Source: Gemmata massiliana (lineage in GTDB: Bacteria > Planctomycetota > Planctomycetia > Gemmatales > Gemmataceae). From it: 64,000 bases of DNA. Both the position numbers and the translations under genes were made by a program. The notes under the pieces were generated by a model. The model ran no database searches. It was given only the letters and a program-made list of their open reading frames with translations, and had not been told where the DNA came from. The DNA lies in the NCBI RefSeq assembly GCF_901538265.1, contig NZ_LR593886.1, positions 3,617,738 to 3,681,737 on the forward strand, read 5' to 3'. Numbering within the stretch: position 1 is the stretch's first letter; every line of letters starts with the position of its first letter. This document shows, piece by piece, positions 30,416 to 39,256 of this stretch.

Positions 30416-30451
30416 GACCACGCCCGAGCGCGTCCTGCGTCGGGCGTGGTC
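30416..30451. terminator. Hairpin between convergent pyrK and TPR genes
   Basis: GACCACGCCCGA (30416-30427) pairs perfectly with TCGGGCGTGGTC (30440-30451) around a 12-base loop. No T run follows on either strand. The place between two convergent genes suggests a bidirectional terminator or RNA 3'-end stabiliser. Confidence 0.55.
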
Positions 30452-30495
30452 GCGGCCGTGGCTTCCTGCCAGCCGCTTAGCTCATCGTGATGTCG

Positions 30496-31302
30496 TTAGC
30501 GGTCCAGTTTGCTGATCCGGAGCCGGTCGAAGTGCGGGCGCGGGAACGACACCGTGTCCACACGCACCGAGGGGCCGCTCGCGGTGCTCGTACCGTCCGC
30601 GATGCGGATGAACGGCAGGAGCACACGGTCGCCTTCCCTGGCGAATTGCGCATCCTGCGCGTACCGTGTGTTTTCGCGTGTCTTGAGCACTCGGCGCTGG
30701 TTGCGCCGAGCGGCCTCGAACTTGGTCCGCTCCCAGGCGGTCGAGAGTTCGGAGTGCCCCGGACGGAGGAACATCGCCTTCGCCAACACGCTGCGAGCTT
30801 TACCCAGTTTGCCCAGTTCCAGCAATCCGTTCACAGCGATGCGCACAACGGCCACATCGTCGACAGCTTGCTCGGCTGCGGCCGTCATTTCGCAAACGCC
30901 GCGCCGAACTTGTCCGCACCGTGCCGCGGCCCGGCCGAACGCGGCGCGGTAGAGCGGGTTAGTGCCGTCGAGCAGCGTCGCCTTTCGGAACGCAATCGCG
31001 GCCTTGCGATCGCACCCTTCCGGATCTTCTTCCCACGCGCGCCCGGTCAAGTATCGCGTGTTCGCGTCCGTCACATCGAACCCCGACGCGGCCTTCAGGT
31101 GCCGACGAGCAGTGGTAAAGCGCCCCAGGTCGAGGGCGATGGTGCCGGCCAGTTGGTGGCCTTCGGCCGCGATGTCCGTGGGCACGTCGGTGCGCACGAG
31201 GAGCAACTCCAGTTGGGCCAGGGCGTCCGCTTTGCGACCGCTCGCGGCGATCGATCGGATCGAGTCCCAACCGGTTCGGATCAGGGTGAGCGTCCTGCTC
31301 AT
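30496..31302 (-). CDS. Tetratricopeptide-repeat protein
   Basis: The 268-residue protein consists mostly of paired amphipathic helices. TPR-like units appear at about 20-50, 53-85 (GTIALDLGRFTTARRHLKAA), 105-140 (AFRKATLLDGTNPLYRAAFG) and 165-200 (GLLELGKLGKARSVLAKAMF). The C-terminal 65 residues are basic and then beta-like. No signal peptide or membrane segment is present, so it is likely a cytoplasmic scaffold. I chose the ATG at 31302 (MSRTLTLIRTGWD); the frame continues to 31383 with an Arg/Cys-rich extension. It is divergent from the ExeA-like gene at 31563, and the two could share a regulatory region. Confidence 0.7.
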   Translation of the reverse strand: MSRTLTLIRTGWDSIRSIAASGRKADALAQLELLLVRTDVPTDIAAEGHQLAGTIALDLGRFTTARRHLKAASGFDVTDANTRYLTGRAWEEDPEGCDRKAAIAFRKATLLDGTNPLYRAAFGRAAARCGQVRRGVCEMTAAAEQAVDDVAVVRIAVNGLLELGKLGKARSVLAKAMFLRPGHSELSTAWERTKFEAARRNQRRVLKTRENTRYAQDAQFAREGDRVLLPFIRIADGTSTASGPSVRVDTVSFPRPHFDRLRISKLDR

Positions 31303-31562
31303 GCCTCTGCACTCCTTGCAGCGTGTTCGCAGTGCGGTGACCTGTAGGTTGGGAAGATATACCGGTCGAGACCGTGTGTGCAAGTACGAAATCTTGTGCC
31401 GTTTAATTCAAAAAAAACGAGGAGAAAACCGAGCGCCGACACTTGACGCGACGCTTCGCGCGGATGGGGTTAAGTCGCACCTTCACAATCGCCGATTACG
31501 CACAAACAGGGAACCAATTTTGCCCCCTGCCGAGCGCGAAACACCAAGATGGAGAAGCGATC

Positions 31563-32525
31563 GTGGACTGGTCGCACTTCGGCATGGACCGCCCCCCGTT
31601 CCGCCCGGCCGTAGACGCCGCCGCGTACTTCCCCGCGCCCGCGCACTCCGCGGCGCTGGCCGCGCTGGTGGCCGCGTTCAGCCGGCGCGACCCGCTCGTA
31701 CTCATTGACGGCGCCCCCGGGATCGGCAAATCACTCGTCGCTCGCAAGTGGCTCGACGACCTGCTCCCCGACGTACCTCGAGTGCTGCTCCCGAACGCTC
31801 GCGCTCAGACCCCGGTCGACCTCCTCCAAGCGATCCTGTTCGACCTCAACAAGCCCTATCAGGGACTGAGCGAACAGGAACTCCGGCTCGCTGTCACGGG
31901 CCACCTACTCGACGCTGCGGCCGGCGGGTTCCCCACGGTCATCGTGATCGACGAGGCCCAGCACCTGAGCACCCACGCGCTCGAAGAGCTGCGACTGCTC
32001 GGCAACCTGGAGTCGCGTTCCGGCGCGGTCGTGTTCGCGGTGCTGGTCGCGCAGCCGGCCCTGCGCGACGCGCTGCGCAAGCCGGTCAACGCCCCGATCG
32101 CGGGGCGTATCTCTGTGCGGTGCTCGATCGACGCCCTTTCAGTGGAAGAATCTGCGGCGTACTTGCGGCACCAGGTGCGCGCTGCGAACGGTGACCCGGC
32201 CAAGGTGTTCGACGAGGGCACAGTGGAGCTGCTCGCTTCCGCCTGCCGTGGGGTTCCCCGCGTGCTGAACCGCGCCGCGGCGTTGGCGTTCGAGCTGGCG
32301 TCCGAAGGTGAGACGGAACTGGTGGACGTGGAGGCCGCGCTCGAAGCACTGGAGCGCATCGGGATCACGCCCCCGGACGAGGACGGTACCAGCGACGCCG
32401 TGCTGCTCCCACACCCGGGGCGTGAATCGGAGCCAGAAGCCCGTGCGAAGCGCAAACCGACGGTCACTGAGCGCAGCGCCGGCCGCGGCGCGAAGGACAA
32501 GGCCGTTCGCAAGCGCCCGGCTTAG
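31563..32525 (+). CDS. ExeA/XrtA-associated-type AAA ATPase
   Basis: The 320-residue protein resembles the ExeA/MSHA-type AAA ATPases: the N-terminal WSHFGMDRPPFRPA, a Walker A GAPGIGKS (50-57), a Walker B with VIVIDEAQHLS (about 126-136) and a sensor region with GVPRVLNRAA. ATPases of this group help build secretion systems or sit in exosortase-linked polysaccharide loci. The C terminus is a Lys/Arg-rich tail. The GTG at 31563 is preferred: GGAGAA lies six bases upstream and the protein then begins with the family block; the frame runs open to 31443. A CpsD-like P-loop gene follows 93 bases later, so the pair is probably one operon. Confidence 0.8.
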   Translation: MDWSHFGMDRPPFRPAVDAAAYFPAPAHSAALAALVAAFSRRDPLVLIDGAPGIGKSLVARKWLDDLLPDVPRVLLPNARAQTPVDLLQAILFDLNKPYQGLSEQELRLAVTGHLLDAAAGGFPTVIVIDEAQHLSTHALEELRLLGNLESRSGAVVFAVLVAQPALRDALRKPVNAPIAGRISVRCSIDALSVEESAAYLRHQVRAANGDPAKVFDEGTVELLASACRGVPRVLNRAAALAFELASEGETELVDVEAALEALERIGITPPDEDGTSDAVLLPHPGRESEPEARAKRKPTVTERSAGRGAKDKAVRKRPA

Positions 32526-32618
32526 CAGGAATTGAAGCGTCTGAATCATTCGCGCACACGGGCCGCCGGTCGTGGCGCGGAAAACAATACCGCTCGGGTT
32601 GGCTAACAGGGGCACGGA

Positions 32619-33593
32619 ATGAGCCGGGTGTTTAGCGCACTGACCGGATCGAATGTGGCCCGCTCGATCGCGAGCGAGGAACCGCGCGGGGACGACGATC
32701 TATTCGAGATCGGCGCCGAAGACGCGCCGTTTGTGGAGATCGGTGGCCCGAGCGGTCCCATCTTCTCCGCGGCGCGGGCGGAAGCGAAGAAGCCGGAACC
32801 CGTGCGCTCGTTCCCGCGCATCGCCACTCCGGTGGTGCCGCCCGCTCCCGTCCCGGTGCCCGCACCAGCTCCTATTCCCACCGCAACCCCGGTTGCCGAA
32901 GTACCGGCCGCGTCCTTCCTGTCGGTGCGGTTCCACGACACCGTGCCGCGCGTCACCGGGCGCACGGGCGGCCCCGATGCGGGGTTGGTCGCGCTCCACT
33001 TCCCGGATCACGCGGTGAGCGCCGAGTACCGCACGCTGCGCGACGAGGTTACGAAGCAGTTGCCGGGCGCGACCTCGCGAACGCTGATGTTCACGGCCGC
33101 CACCCCGCAAGCGGGCACCACCACGGTGCTGCTCAACCTCGCGCTGACGCTCGCACGGGACGGCCAGCGCGTGCTGGTGGCCGACGCGAACTTCACGCGC
33201 CCCGGGATCGCTAACAGCCTCGCGCTGCGCCCCGCTCCCGGACTCGCCGAGGTGCTCGGCCAGCACCTCCCGCTCCCGTGGGCGCTTCAACCGACCCCGC
33301 TCCCGAGCCTTCAAGCGCTTGCCGCTGGCGAGGCCCACGACGGCACCGCCGGCGCAATGGGCCACGACCTGCCGAAACTGATGGTACAGTTGCGTCAGTG
33401 GTTCGACTGGGTGCTCATCGACGCGGGCGTATGGGGTGTGGTGCCGGAACGCGACGCGACCTGCTCGTCCGCGGACGCGGTGTACCTGGTGACCCGCGAA
33501 CCGGACGTCGAGCGCCCCGAGTTCGCCGGGCTGAAGGCGTGGGTGAAGCAACTCGGTGGCTCGCTCCGTGGGTACGTCACCACACGAGCGTAA
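32619..33593 (+). CDS. CpsD/CapB-like P-loop protein with altered Walker A motif
   Basis: The 324-residue protein has a Pro/Ala-rich linker (about 60-95) and then a domain like the bacterial tyrosine kinases of exopolysaccharide systems. AVSAEYRTLRDEV (about 130-142) is the usual entry motif. The P-loop reads AATPQAGTTTVLLNLAL (about 160-176): the Lys of the consensus GKS/T is Thr167, so ATP binding may be impaired. The Walker A' reads VLVADANFTRPG and the later strand FDWVLIDAG. The C terminus lacks the Tyr cluster that is autophosphorylated in active kinases. It may be a regulatory pseudokinase partner of the ExeA-like ATPase upstream. A terminator follows at 33609. Confidence 0.75.
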   Translation: MSRVFSALTGSNVARSIASEEPRGDDDLFEIGAEDAPFVEIGGPSGPIFSAARAEAKKPEPVRSFPRIATPVVPPAPVPVPAPAPIPTATPVAEVPAASFLSVRFHDTVPRVTGRTGGPDAGLVALHFPDHAVSAEYRTLRDEVTKQLPGATSRTLMFTAATPQAGTTTVLLNLALTLARDGQRVLVADANFTRPGIANSLALRPAPGLAEVLGQHLPLPWALQPTPLPSLQALAAGEAHDGTAGAMGHDLPKLMVQLRQWFDWVLIDAGVWGVVPERDATCSSADAVYLVTREPDVERPEFAGLKAWVKQLGGSLRGYVTTRA

Positions 33594-33608
33594 GTCCGCC
33601 CCAGATGG

Positions 33609-33652
33609 TCCCAGGGTCGATCGCGTTGCGGTCGACCCTGGGATTCATTTTT
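33609..33652 (+). terminator. Intrinsic terminator after the CpsD-like gene
   Basis: A perfect 12-bp stem (33609-33620, 33632-33643) is followed by TTCATTTTT. It overlaps the last codons of the converging sigma fusion gene at 33645. Confidence 0.85.
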
Positions 33653-36176
33653 GCCGTTTGAAGACAAGGACCGTGGCGTGTTCCCCGCCCTCGAAGTCTT
33701 TCGGGCGCTCGTCTTTGTCCGATAGCCCGTGACTTACGCGGAGCGTATCGCCCTTCACTTCGTAAATCCCTTTGTGTGTTACGCCGTCGATTACCAAGTT
33801 GATCTGCTTTAGTTCCTGGGACGCATCGAGCGTGTACCACGTCCCTCGGTAGACGGTGTTGTCGAGTTTGTACACCCGGATCATATTCGCTCCGAATTCC
33901 CAGTGCTCGCGGACAGTCGGTTTGCTTATCAGAGACAACAGCCCCCACTCGCCCCACAGATCCGCGGCCCAGTTCCCGATCTCCACTTTGTCCGGGCTCA
34001 CCGTCCAGACGTCTGAGCGACCGGTGCTGTTCCGCGTTCCCATTGGGTCGTAACGGTACTCGCTCCCCCACGGGTCGCGCAGGCTCGTATCCGGAGCAAC
34101 GAACCCGCTGTCTTTCAGTGCGGCCAATTTCTCCGGGTAAACGCCCGTTTTGGCCTTAAATGCTTCGATCGCGTTGGCCAGATTCAGAACGTCCGTGCGC
34201 GCCCGGCCGAGCTTCGGATCTTCGGGCGGTGGAGGCGCTTCGATGAGCTTCAGTAGCTCCGCGTGGTATTGCGTTCGGACGGCCTTTTCCTTCGCCGAAA
34301 CCATGCCCGCTTTCACTGCGTCCGCGATGCTCTTATTGAACGGTAGAGGGACGTTTTTCCAATTGTCGATGTAGGCCCGGATCAGGTGCTCGTAGCCCAT
34401 GTCGTTGGGGTCGCCGCCGTCCCGGATCACTTCGGCGATCGTCGGAACTGCGATCGCACCGAGTTTGATAAGCTCCCACGGCGCTTCGGACGTGCTCCGA
34501 AGCATCTTCCGCAGCACCGGTACGGCCTTCTCTCCGCCCAGGCGCGCGACCGCCAGTGCCACGGCCGAGCGGACACTCGAATCACGGTCCGTCGCCAGAT
34601 CGTTCACGTGCTCGCGCTCGGATTCCAGTTTCAACAGCCCGATCAGGCGCACCGCGACGCGCACCTCATCGACCTGCTTGTTGAACGAGTTGCGAACGGT
34701 CCGCTTGGCCCACGGGGTGAACCGCGTCAAGTCGATCACGTACTGCGACCGACCGATCAACTCCCCCAGCTCTCCGCCGATGATGTTGTCCAGGTCGCGG
34801 CGCGCGTCGGCCATCGTCTCGGGCACCCATTCCAGTCGGTAGAGCAAATGCTCCTGGTGCGCGATCGAGTCGAAGAAGTGCAATACCTTCGGGTACACCT
34901 CGGATTCGCCCGCGATTTTTAGTGTCCTTTTGACATGATTCTTTTGCCCGATGTTCTGTTCCAACGTGATCGCGTACTCCGCCGCGTGCAGGCGCATCAC
35001 GTCCTTCGCGTCCTTCTTGAGCCAGTCGGTGTCCTTGAGCAGTTCGTTCAGAGTGCGGAGCCGATCGAGTGGGAGTTTGTGAACGAGGCGTGCCCCGAGA
35101 AGAGGTTCTCTGCCCCCGGGGGGAATGCGCCCGGGAATCTCGCACAAACACGAGCCGTCTGATGAGATCCTGATCGTTGCCCCCGGTTGGTTGCTCAATC
35201 CGGGTGGCTTGATGACGACGGTGATGCTCTCGAACCCGATGCGCGGCGCAGCAGCCGGAGGCGGGGCAACGGGCAGGTCCGCGCGCACGACCTCGGGCGG
35301 GGGCGCGTCGGGCGGATCGACCGCGGATACTTCTCCGGGTACCTCAACGGCGGGCGCTTCGACGTCCCGAATCCCGGCCACCACGAGCCCCACGGCGCCG
35401 AACGTGATCGCGAACAGTAGTCCGAGTTTGAAACGAGCGGGAATCATAGCGGGCATCGCTCCGTTGGCGAGTTCGGCGGCGCGCGACCGATCGCCAATCC
35501 CGGAAGCGAATCGGATCGCGGATCTCGCTGTTCCCAGAACCGTTAAGGGTGGTACGGCGTTGGAGATGGCCGTCGGAAAAGCGATCGCGGCCACGGCCAA
35601 CCCGCGCTGTGCCAGGCGCTTGCGCAATACCGCGCGACCGCGGTCCAGGCGATCGCGCAGCGTCCCGCGTGGAAGAGCGAGCCGCGCGGCGGCTTCGTCG
35701 ATCGTCAGCCCTTCGAGGTGGCACAGGAGTACTGGCGCGCGGAGCGCATCGGGGAGTTGTGCGAGTTCGTCGTGGATCAGCGCGCGGACTTCGCCCCACG
35801 TCAGTTCATCTCCAGGCGCCAGCGCCGCCACACGCGGGACCGCCTCGTGACGTGACCGGCGCGCACGCGCACGCAGTGCTTTCAGTGCGAGCCGGCGCGC
35901 GACCCCGTGCAACCAGCACCCGACCGAAGTGCGCGTGCGAATCGTGCTGGCATTGCGCGCGAGCACCAGGAACGAGGCCTGGAACACGTCCTCGGCGTCC
36001 TGGGCGTGACGCAGAACGGCTCGGGCCACGTCGAGCACGACCGGTCCGTGGCGCTCCACCAGGGCCGCGAACGCGCACTCGTCGCGGTCGGCCGCGAACC
36101 GATCCAGGAGTGTGTGGTCGGGTAAGCCGGTGTGTGCGAGAGTCGCGAGTCGCGCGAGTGCGTGTGCATCGGGCAT
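33645..36176 (-). CDS. ECF sigma factor fused to membrane anchor, HEAT-like, GspG-like and TIGR03067-like domains
   Basis: The 843-residue protein begins with an ECF sigma factor: region 2 (about 25-100; ALVERHGPVVLDVARAVL, DAEDVFQASFLVLARN) and region 4 (about 135-195; LPDALRAPVLLCHLEG, AAARLALPRGTLRDRL). A membrane segment lies at about 250-272, then a Pro-rich linker. Residues about 330-500 are unassigned. HEAT-like helices follow (about 520-570; SSVRSAVALAVARLGGEKAV). Residues 656-735 look like the soluble part of the major pseudopilin GspG (LANAIEAFKAKTGVYPEKLA, DPWGSEYRY, GRSDVWTVSPD). The C terminus (about 755-843) resembles the planctomycete domain TIGR03067 (VIDGVTHKGIYEVKGDTLRV). 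The order sigma-anchor-sensor parallels the other two fusions here, with a novel sensor side. Confidence 0.82.
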   Translation of the reverse strand: MPDAHALARLATLAHTGLPDHTLLDRFAADRDECAFAALVERHGPVVLDVARAVLRHAQDAEDVFQASFLVLARNASTIRTRTSVGCWLHGVARRLALKALRARARRSRHEAVPRVAALAPGDELTWGEVRALIHDELAQLPDALRAPVLLCHLEGLTIDEAAARLALPRGTLRDRLDRGRAVLRKRLAQRGLAVAAIAFPTAISNAVPPLTVLGTARSAIRFASGIGDRSRAAELANGAMPAMIPARFKLGLLFAITFGAVGLVVAGIRDVEAPAVEVPGEVSAVDPPDAPPPEVVRADLPVAPPPAAAPRIGFESITVVIKPPGLSNQPGATIRISSDGSCLCEIPGRIPPGGREPLLGARLVHKLPLDRLRTLNELLKDTDWLKKDAKDVMRLHAAEYAITLEQNIGQKNHVKRTLKIAGESEVYPKVLHFFDSIAHQEHLLYRLEWVPETMADARRDLDNIIGGELGELIGRSQYVIDLTRFTPWAKRTVRNSFNKQVDEVRVAVRLIGLLKLESEREHVNDLATDRDSSVRSAVALAVARLGGEKAVPVLRKMLRSTSEAPWELIKLGAIAVPTIAEVIRDGGDPNDMGYEHLIRAYIDNWKNVPLPFNKSIADAVKAGMVSAKEKAVRTQYHAELLKLIEAPPPPEDPKLGRARTDVLNLANAIEAFKAKTGVYPEKLAALKDSGFVAPDTSLRDPWGSEYRYDPMGTRNSTGRSDVWTVSPDKVEIGNWAADLWGEWGLLSLISKPTVREHWEFGANMIRVYKLDNTVYRGTWYTLDASQELKQINLVIDGVTHKGIYEVKGDTLRVSHGLSDKDERPKDFEGGEHATVLVFKRQK

Positions 36177-36346
36177 GGGATTGCGCCTCCTTTATCCCAT
36201 AGTCCCCGATCGAGTTCCCAGGTGCTGGACAATTCGCGGATTTCCTTGTGGAGTCGGGAGGCAAGGCACTCGTTCGGAAAGGCGCTTTGATTGGTAAGTA
36301 GGTTGGTGTACATTGCTGGCGCCACTTCCCCGTGTGAGGTTCCCCC

Positions 36347-37546
36347 ATGCGAACTCTGCTCCTGGCTTTGATGCTCGGCGCTCTCGGCGCGCGACTGCCT
36401 GCCGCGGACGAGCCGAAACCCGCGAAGGACCAGCCGACGCTCAAAGTCGGCGACGCGCCCCCGCCGCTAAAAGTGACCAAGTGGCTCGCGGGCTCCGAAG
36501 TGAAGGCATTCGAGTCGGGTAAGGTGTACGTGGTGGAGTTTTGGGCCACGTGGTGCGGGCCGTGCGTGGTCATGATGCCGCACCTGGGCGACATTCAGGA
36601 GGAACTCGCGGGCAAGGTGACGGTGATCGGGTTCACCGCCAAGGACGCGAGCAATACGCCCGAGCGCGTGGACGAGTTCGTCAAGAAGCGCGGGGCCAAA
36701 CTCGGCTACACGATCGCTTACGCCGACGACCGGGAAACCTATGACTCGTACATGAAGGCTTCGGGGCACGGTGGCATCCCGTGCTCCTTCGTGATCGGTA
36801 AGGACGGGAAGATCGCGTACATCGGGCACCCGCTGTTCCTGGACGAGGTACTGCCAAAGGTGTTGGCCGGAACCTGGGACGCGGCCAAGGGCGCCGCCGA
36901 ACTGGAAGCCGCGGACAAGCTGTGGGACAAGACGTTCGAGGTGATGAGCAAGCCGAACGGTGACCCGGCCGCGCAACTGGCCGAGTGGGAGCAGTTCTCC
37001 GCCAAGTGGCCGCGCCTGGCCGCGGACCCGTACATGACCAGCGCTCGGCTCAAGTTGCTCGTCGCCGCCAAGCGGTTCGGCGATGCCCAGAAACTGGCCG
37101 AGGAGATGGCAACTAAGGCATCCAAGCGGAACGACATCGCCGCGTTGGGAGCGGTGGCCGATGCGGTGACGGTGGACGCCGCCGCCGGGCAAGCCGCCCT
37201 CGTCGCGGTCGGGGTGAAAGCGGCCGAGTCCGCACTGACCATCGACGGCGAAACGGCCACGGCGCTAATCCGGGTCATCAAAACGCACGCCGCTGCGGGC
37301 AACACGGCCAAAGTGAAAGAGTTTGGGGCAAAGGCCGTGACCGCGGCCGAAAAGGAAGTGAAGGACGACAAGGACGCGATCGGCACTCTGCGCGTGGCCG
37401 CCGCTCACTTTGCCGCTGGCGATAAGGCCAAGGCGCGGGCCGCTGCGGAAAAGGCGATCAACATGGTGGATGCACAGAACGCCGGCATGAAGAAGTACGT
37501 CGAGGATCAGGCGAAGAAGTACACGGGCGAGCCGAAGAGCAAGTAG
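36347..37546 (+). CDS. Exported TlpA/ResA-type thioredoxin with helical-repeat C terminus
   Basis: The 399-residue protein has a signal peptide (cleavage near residue 20, ARLPAADE) and a thioredoxin fold (about 32-175). The active site FWATWCGPC has Cys70 and Cys73. A cis-Pro lies in GGIPCSFVIG. TlpA-type proteins reduce disulfides in the periplasm, for example during cytochrome c maturation. The rest (about 180-399) is Ala/Lys-rich and helical with TPR-like spacing, ending in PKSK. Many planctomycete proteins combine these parts. It is divergent from the sigma fusion at 33645, with 170 bases between, so the two could be co-regulated. Peroxiredoxin activity is not suggested. Confidence 0.85.
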   Translation: MRTLLLALMLGALGARLPAADEPKPAKDQPTLKVGDAPPPLKVTKWLAGSEVKAFESGKVYVVEFWATWCGPCVVMMPHLGDIQEELAGKVTVIGFTAKDASNTPERVDEFVKKRGAKLGYTIAYADDRETYDSYMKASGHGGIPCSFVIGKDGKIAYIGHPLFLDEVLPKVLAGTWDAAKGAAELEAADKLWDKTFEVMSKPNGDPAAQLAEWEQFSAKWPRLAADPYMTSARLKLLVAAKRFGDAQKLAEEMATKASKRNDIAALGAVADAVTVDAAAGQAALVAVGVKAAESALTIDGETATALIRVIKTHAAAGNTAKVKEFGAKAVTAAEKEVKDDKDAIGTLRVAAAHFAAGDKAKARAAAEKAINMVDAQNAGMKKYVEDQAKKYTGEPKSK

Positions 37547-37564
37547 TCAACGACGTGAACACTG

Positions 37565-37601
37565 CCGCCCGGACACTTGCGGTTGCGCTTGTGCCGGGCG
37601 G
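37565..37601. terminator. Hairpin after the thioredoxin gene
   Basis: CCGCCCGGACAC (37565-37576) pairs with GTGCCGGGCGG (37591-37601) with one bulged base. No T run follows. It lies between convergent genes (36347 plus, 37658 minus) and probably ends transcription or protects 3' ends. Confidence 0.5.
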
Positions 37602-37657
37602 TTGAAGGCTCGAAGTACGAATGCTATTCGCGGTCAGCTTCAGCCGCGGCTGAGTTG

Positions 37658-39172
37658 TCACCCTGCCCGGCGCTGGCGCTCTTCTTCGTACTTGTGCAGC
37701 TTGTTGTAGAGCGTCTTCAAACTGATCCCAAGTTCGTCGGACGTCTTCTGCTTGTTCATACCGTTCTTCGAGTACACCTGAAGGATGTACTCCATTTCGA
37801 CGTCTGCCAGCGATTTCGTCGGTCCCGTGCCCGCTCCGGTGTCGCCCTGATTCGCAGGGAAGGGCAGGGTGGGCATCGGCGCGGGCGCGCCGGGGAACGC
37901 GGCGGAGTAGCCACTCGGTGCGGGCGCGCTGGGCGCGACCGGGAACGCCACCGGGATCGTCGCGGACGGCTTCGGGTACACCATGTCGCGCGGGAGCGCT
38001 TCGGGTGTGATGGCCCCGCCCCCGGAGACGATCCAGGCGTACTCCATCGCGTTCGTCAGTTCCCGCACGTTCCCCTTGTAGTCGTGGTTGAGCATGATCC
38101 GGAGCGCTTCGGGGGTCAGCAGGTGGGCCACGTTCTCCACCGGGCGTTTGGCGTGCCGGGCGAGCAGGTGCCGGGCCAGTTCGGGGATGTCCTCGCGCCG
38201 GTCGCGGAGCGGCGGCAGGTGAACGTGGAACATGTTCAGCCGGAACAGCAGATCCTCGCGGAACGTCCCCTCTTCGATCATCTTCCGCAGGTCTTTGTTC
38301 GTTGCGCTGATGACCCGCACGTCCACGGTGATGGGCTGGCTTTCGCCGAGGCGCTGGATCTCACCCGCTTCGAGAACCCGGAGCAGCTTCACCTGGAGGT
38401 TCTTGTCCAGTTCCCCGAGTTCGTCGAGGAACAGGGTGCCGCCGTTCGCGACCTCGAAGAACCCCTTGTGGTCCTTGTCCGCGCCGGTGAAGGCGCCCTT
38501 CTTGTGGCCGAACAGTTGGCTCTCGGCGAGGGTCTGTGTTAGCGCCCCGCAGTTCACCGGGACGAACGGCATGTCGGCGCGCTTGCTCTTCGTGTACAGC
38601 GAGCGCGCGACGACCTCTTTGCCGGTTCCGGTTTCGCCGGTGATGAGCACCCGGCCGTCGGTCGGTCCGACGCGGTCGATGAACTGCTGCACCGGCGTCA
38701 TGGCGGCGCTGGCCCCGATCAGCCCGGACGGGCCTTCGGCGGCCTCGACGCGGCTCTCGAGGGCCGCGGTCTTGTTCTTGAGCTTCCGCTTCTCCTGGAT
38801 GCGGAGCAGCAGCGCCTCGATGTCGGTGAGCTTGCACGGCTTGGTGAGGTAATCGAACGCGCCGAGCCGGAGCGCCTCGACCGCGGTCTCGGTGCTGCCG
38901 TACCCCGTCATGATGACGGCTTCGGTGTCCGGCGCGACCTGCTTGAGCGCGGCGAGCACCTGGAGCCCCGCCTTGTCGTGCTCCATCCGCATGTCGAGGA
39001 TGGCCGCGTCGAACGTCTGTTTCTTGACCGTCTCGATGCCGCTCTTACTGTCCGCGCAGGTCGTGACCTCGTGCCCGAGCCGAGGCAGTTCGGACTTCAT
39101 GAACTCCCGGAGGTGGGTTTCATCGTCAACGAACAGGATTCGCAGGCGGTTGTGTGCGGGTGTGGTAGCCAC
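37658..39172 (-). CDS. Sigma-54-dependent response regulator (NtrC/AtoC type), partner of the kinase at 39257
   Basis: The 504-residue protein has a receiver (FVDDETH, phospho-acceptor Asp60 in AAILDMRME), an AAA+ domain with Walker A GETGTGKE (179-186), GAFTGA (226-231) and Walker B GGTLFLDELGE, a Pro/Ala-rich linker (about 395-445) and a Fis-type helix-turn-helix (KTSDELGISLKTLYNKLH, about 478-495). It activates sigma-54 promoters on phosphorylation. The kinase gene lies 84 bases upstream on the same strand, so the two probably form one operon and one two-component system. The HTH is of the NtrC/ZraR group. Its targets are not visible here, although an own-promoter loop is common. Confidence 0.93.
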   Translation of the reverse strand: MATTPAHNRLRILFVDDETHLREFMKSELPRLGHEVTTCADSKSGIETVKKQTFDAAILDMRMEHDKAGLQVLAALKQVAPDTEAVIMTGYGSTETAVEALRLGAFDYLTKPCKLTDIEALLLRIQEKRKLKNKTAALESRVEAAEGPSGLIGASAAMTPVQQFIDRVGPTDGRVLITGETGTGKEVVARSLYTKSKRADMPFVPVNCGALTQTLAESQLFGHKKGAFTGADKDHKGFFEVANGGTLFLDELGELDKNLQVKLLRVLEAGEIQRLGESQPITVDVRVISATNKDLRKMIEEGTFREDLLFRLNMFHVHLPPLRDRREDIPELARHLLARHAKRPVENVAHLLTPEALRIMLNHDYKGNVRELTNAMEYAWIVSGGGAITPEALPRDMVYPKPSATIPVAFPVAPSAPAPSGYSAAFPGAPAPMPTLPFPANQGDTGAGTGPTKSLADVEMEYILQVYSKNGMNKQKTSDELGISLKTLYNKLHKYEEERQRRAG

Positions 39173-39256
39173 TCGCGGTCTCCGTGTCTCGATCCGAACT
39201 TGGGGCGGCGGAGCTTAGACGGGTTTGCAGGATTTACAAGCCCGTTTCTGCCGCCA

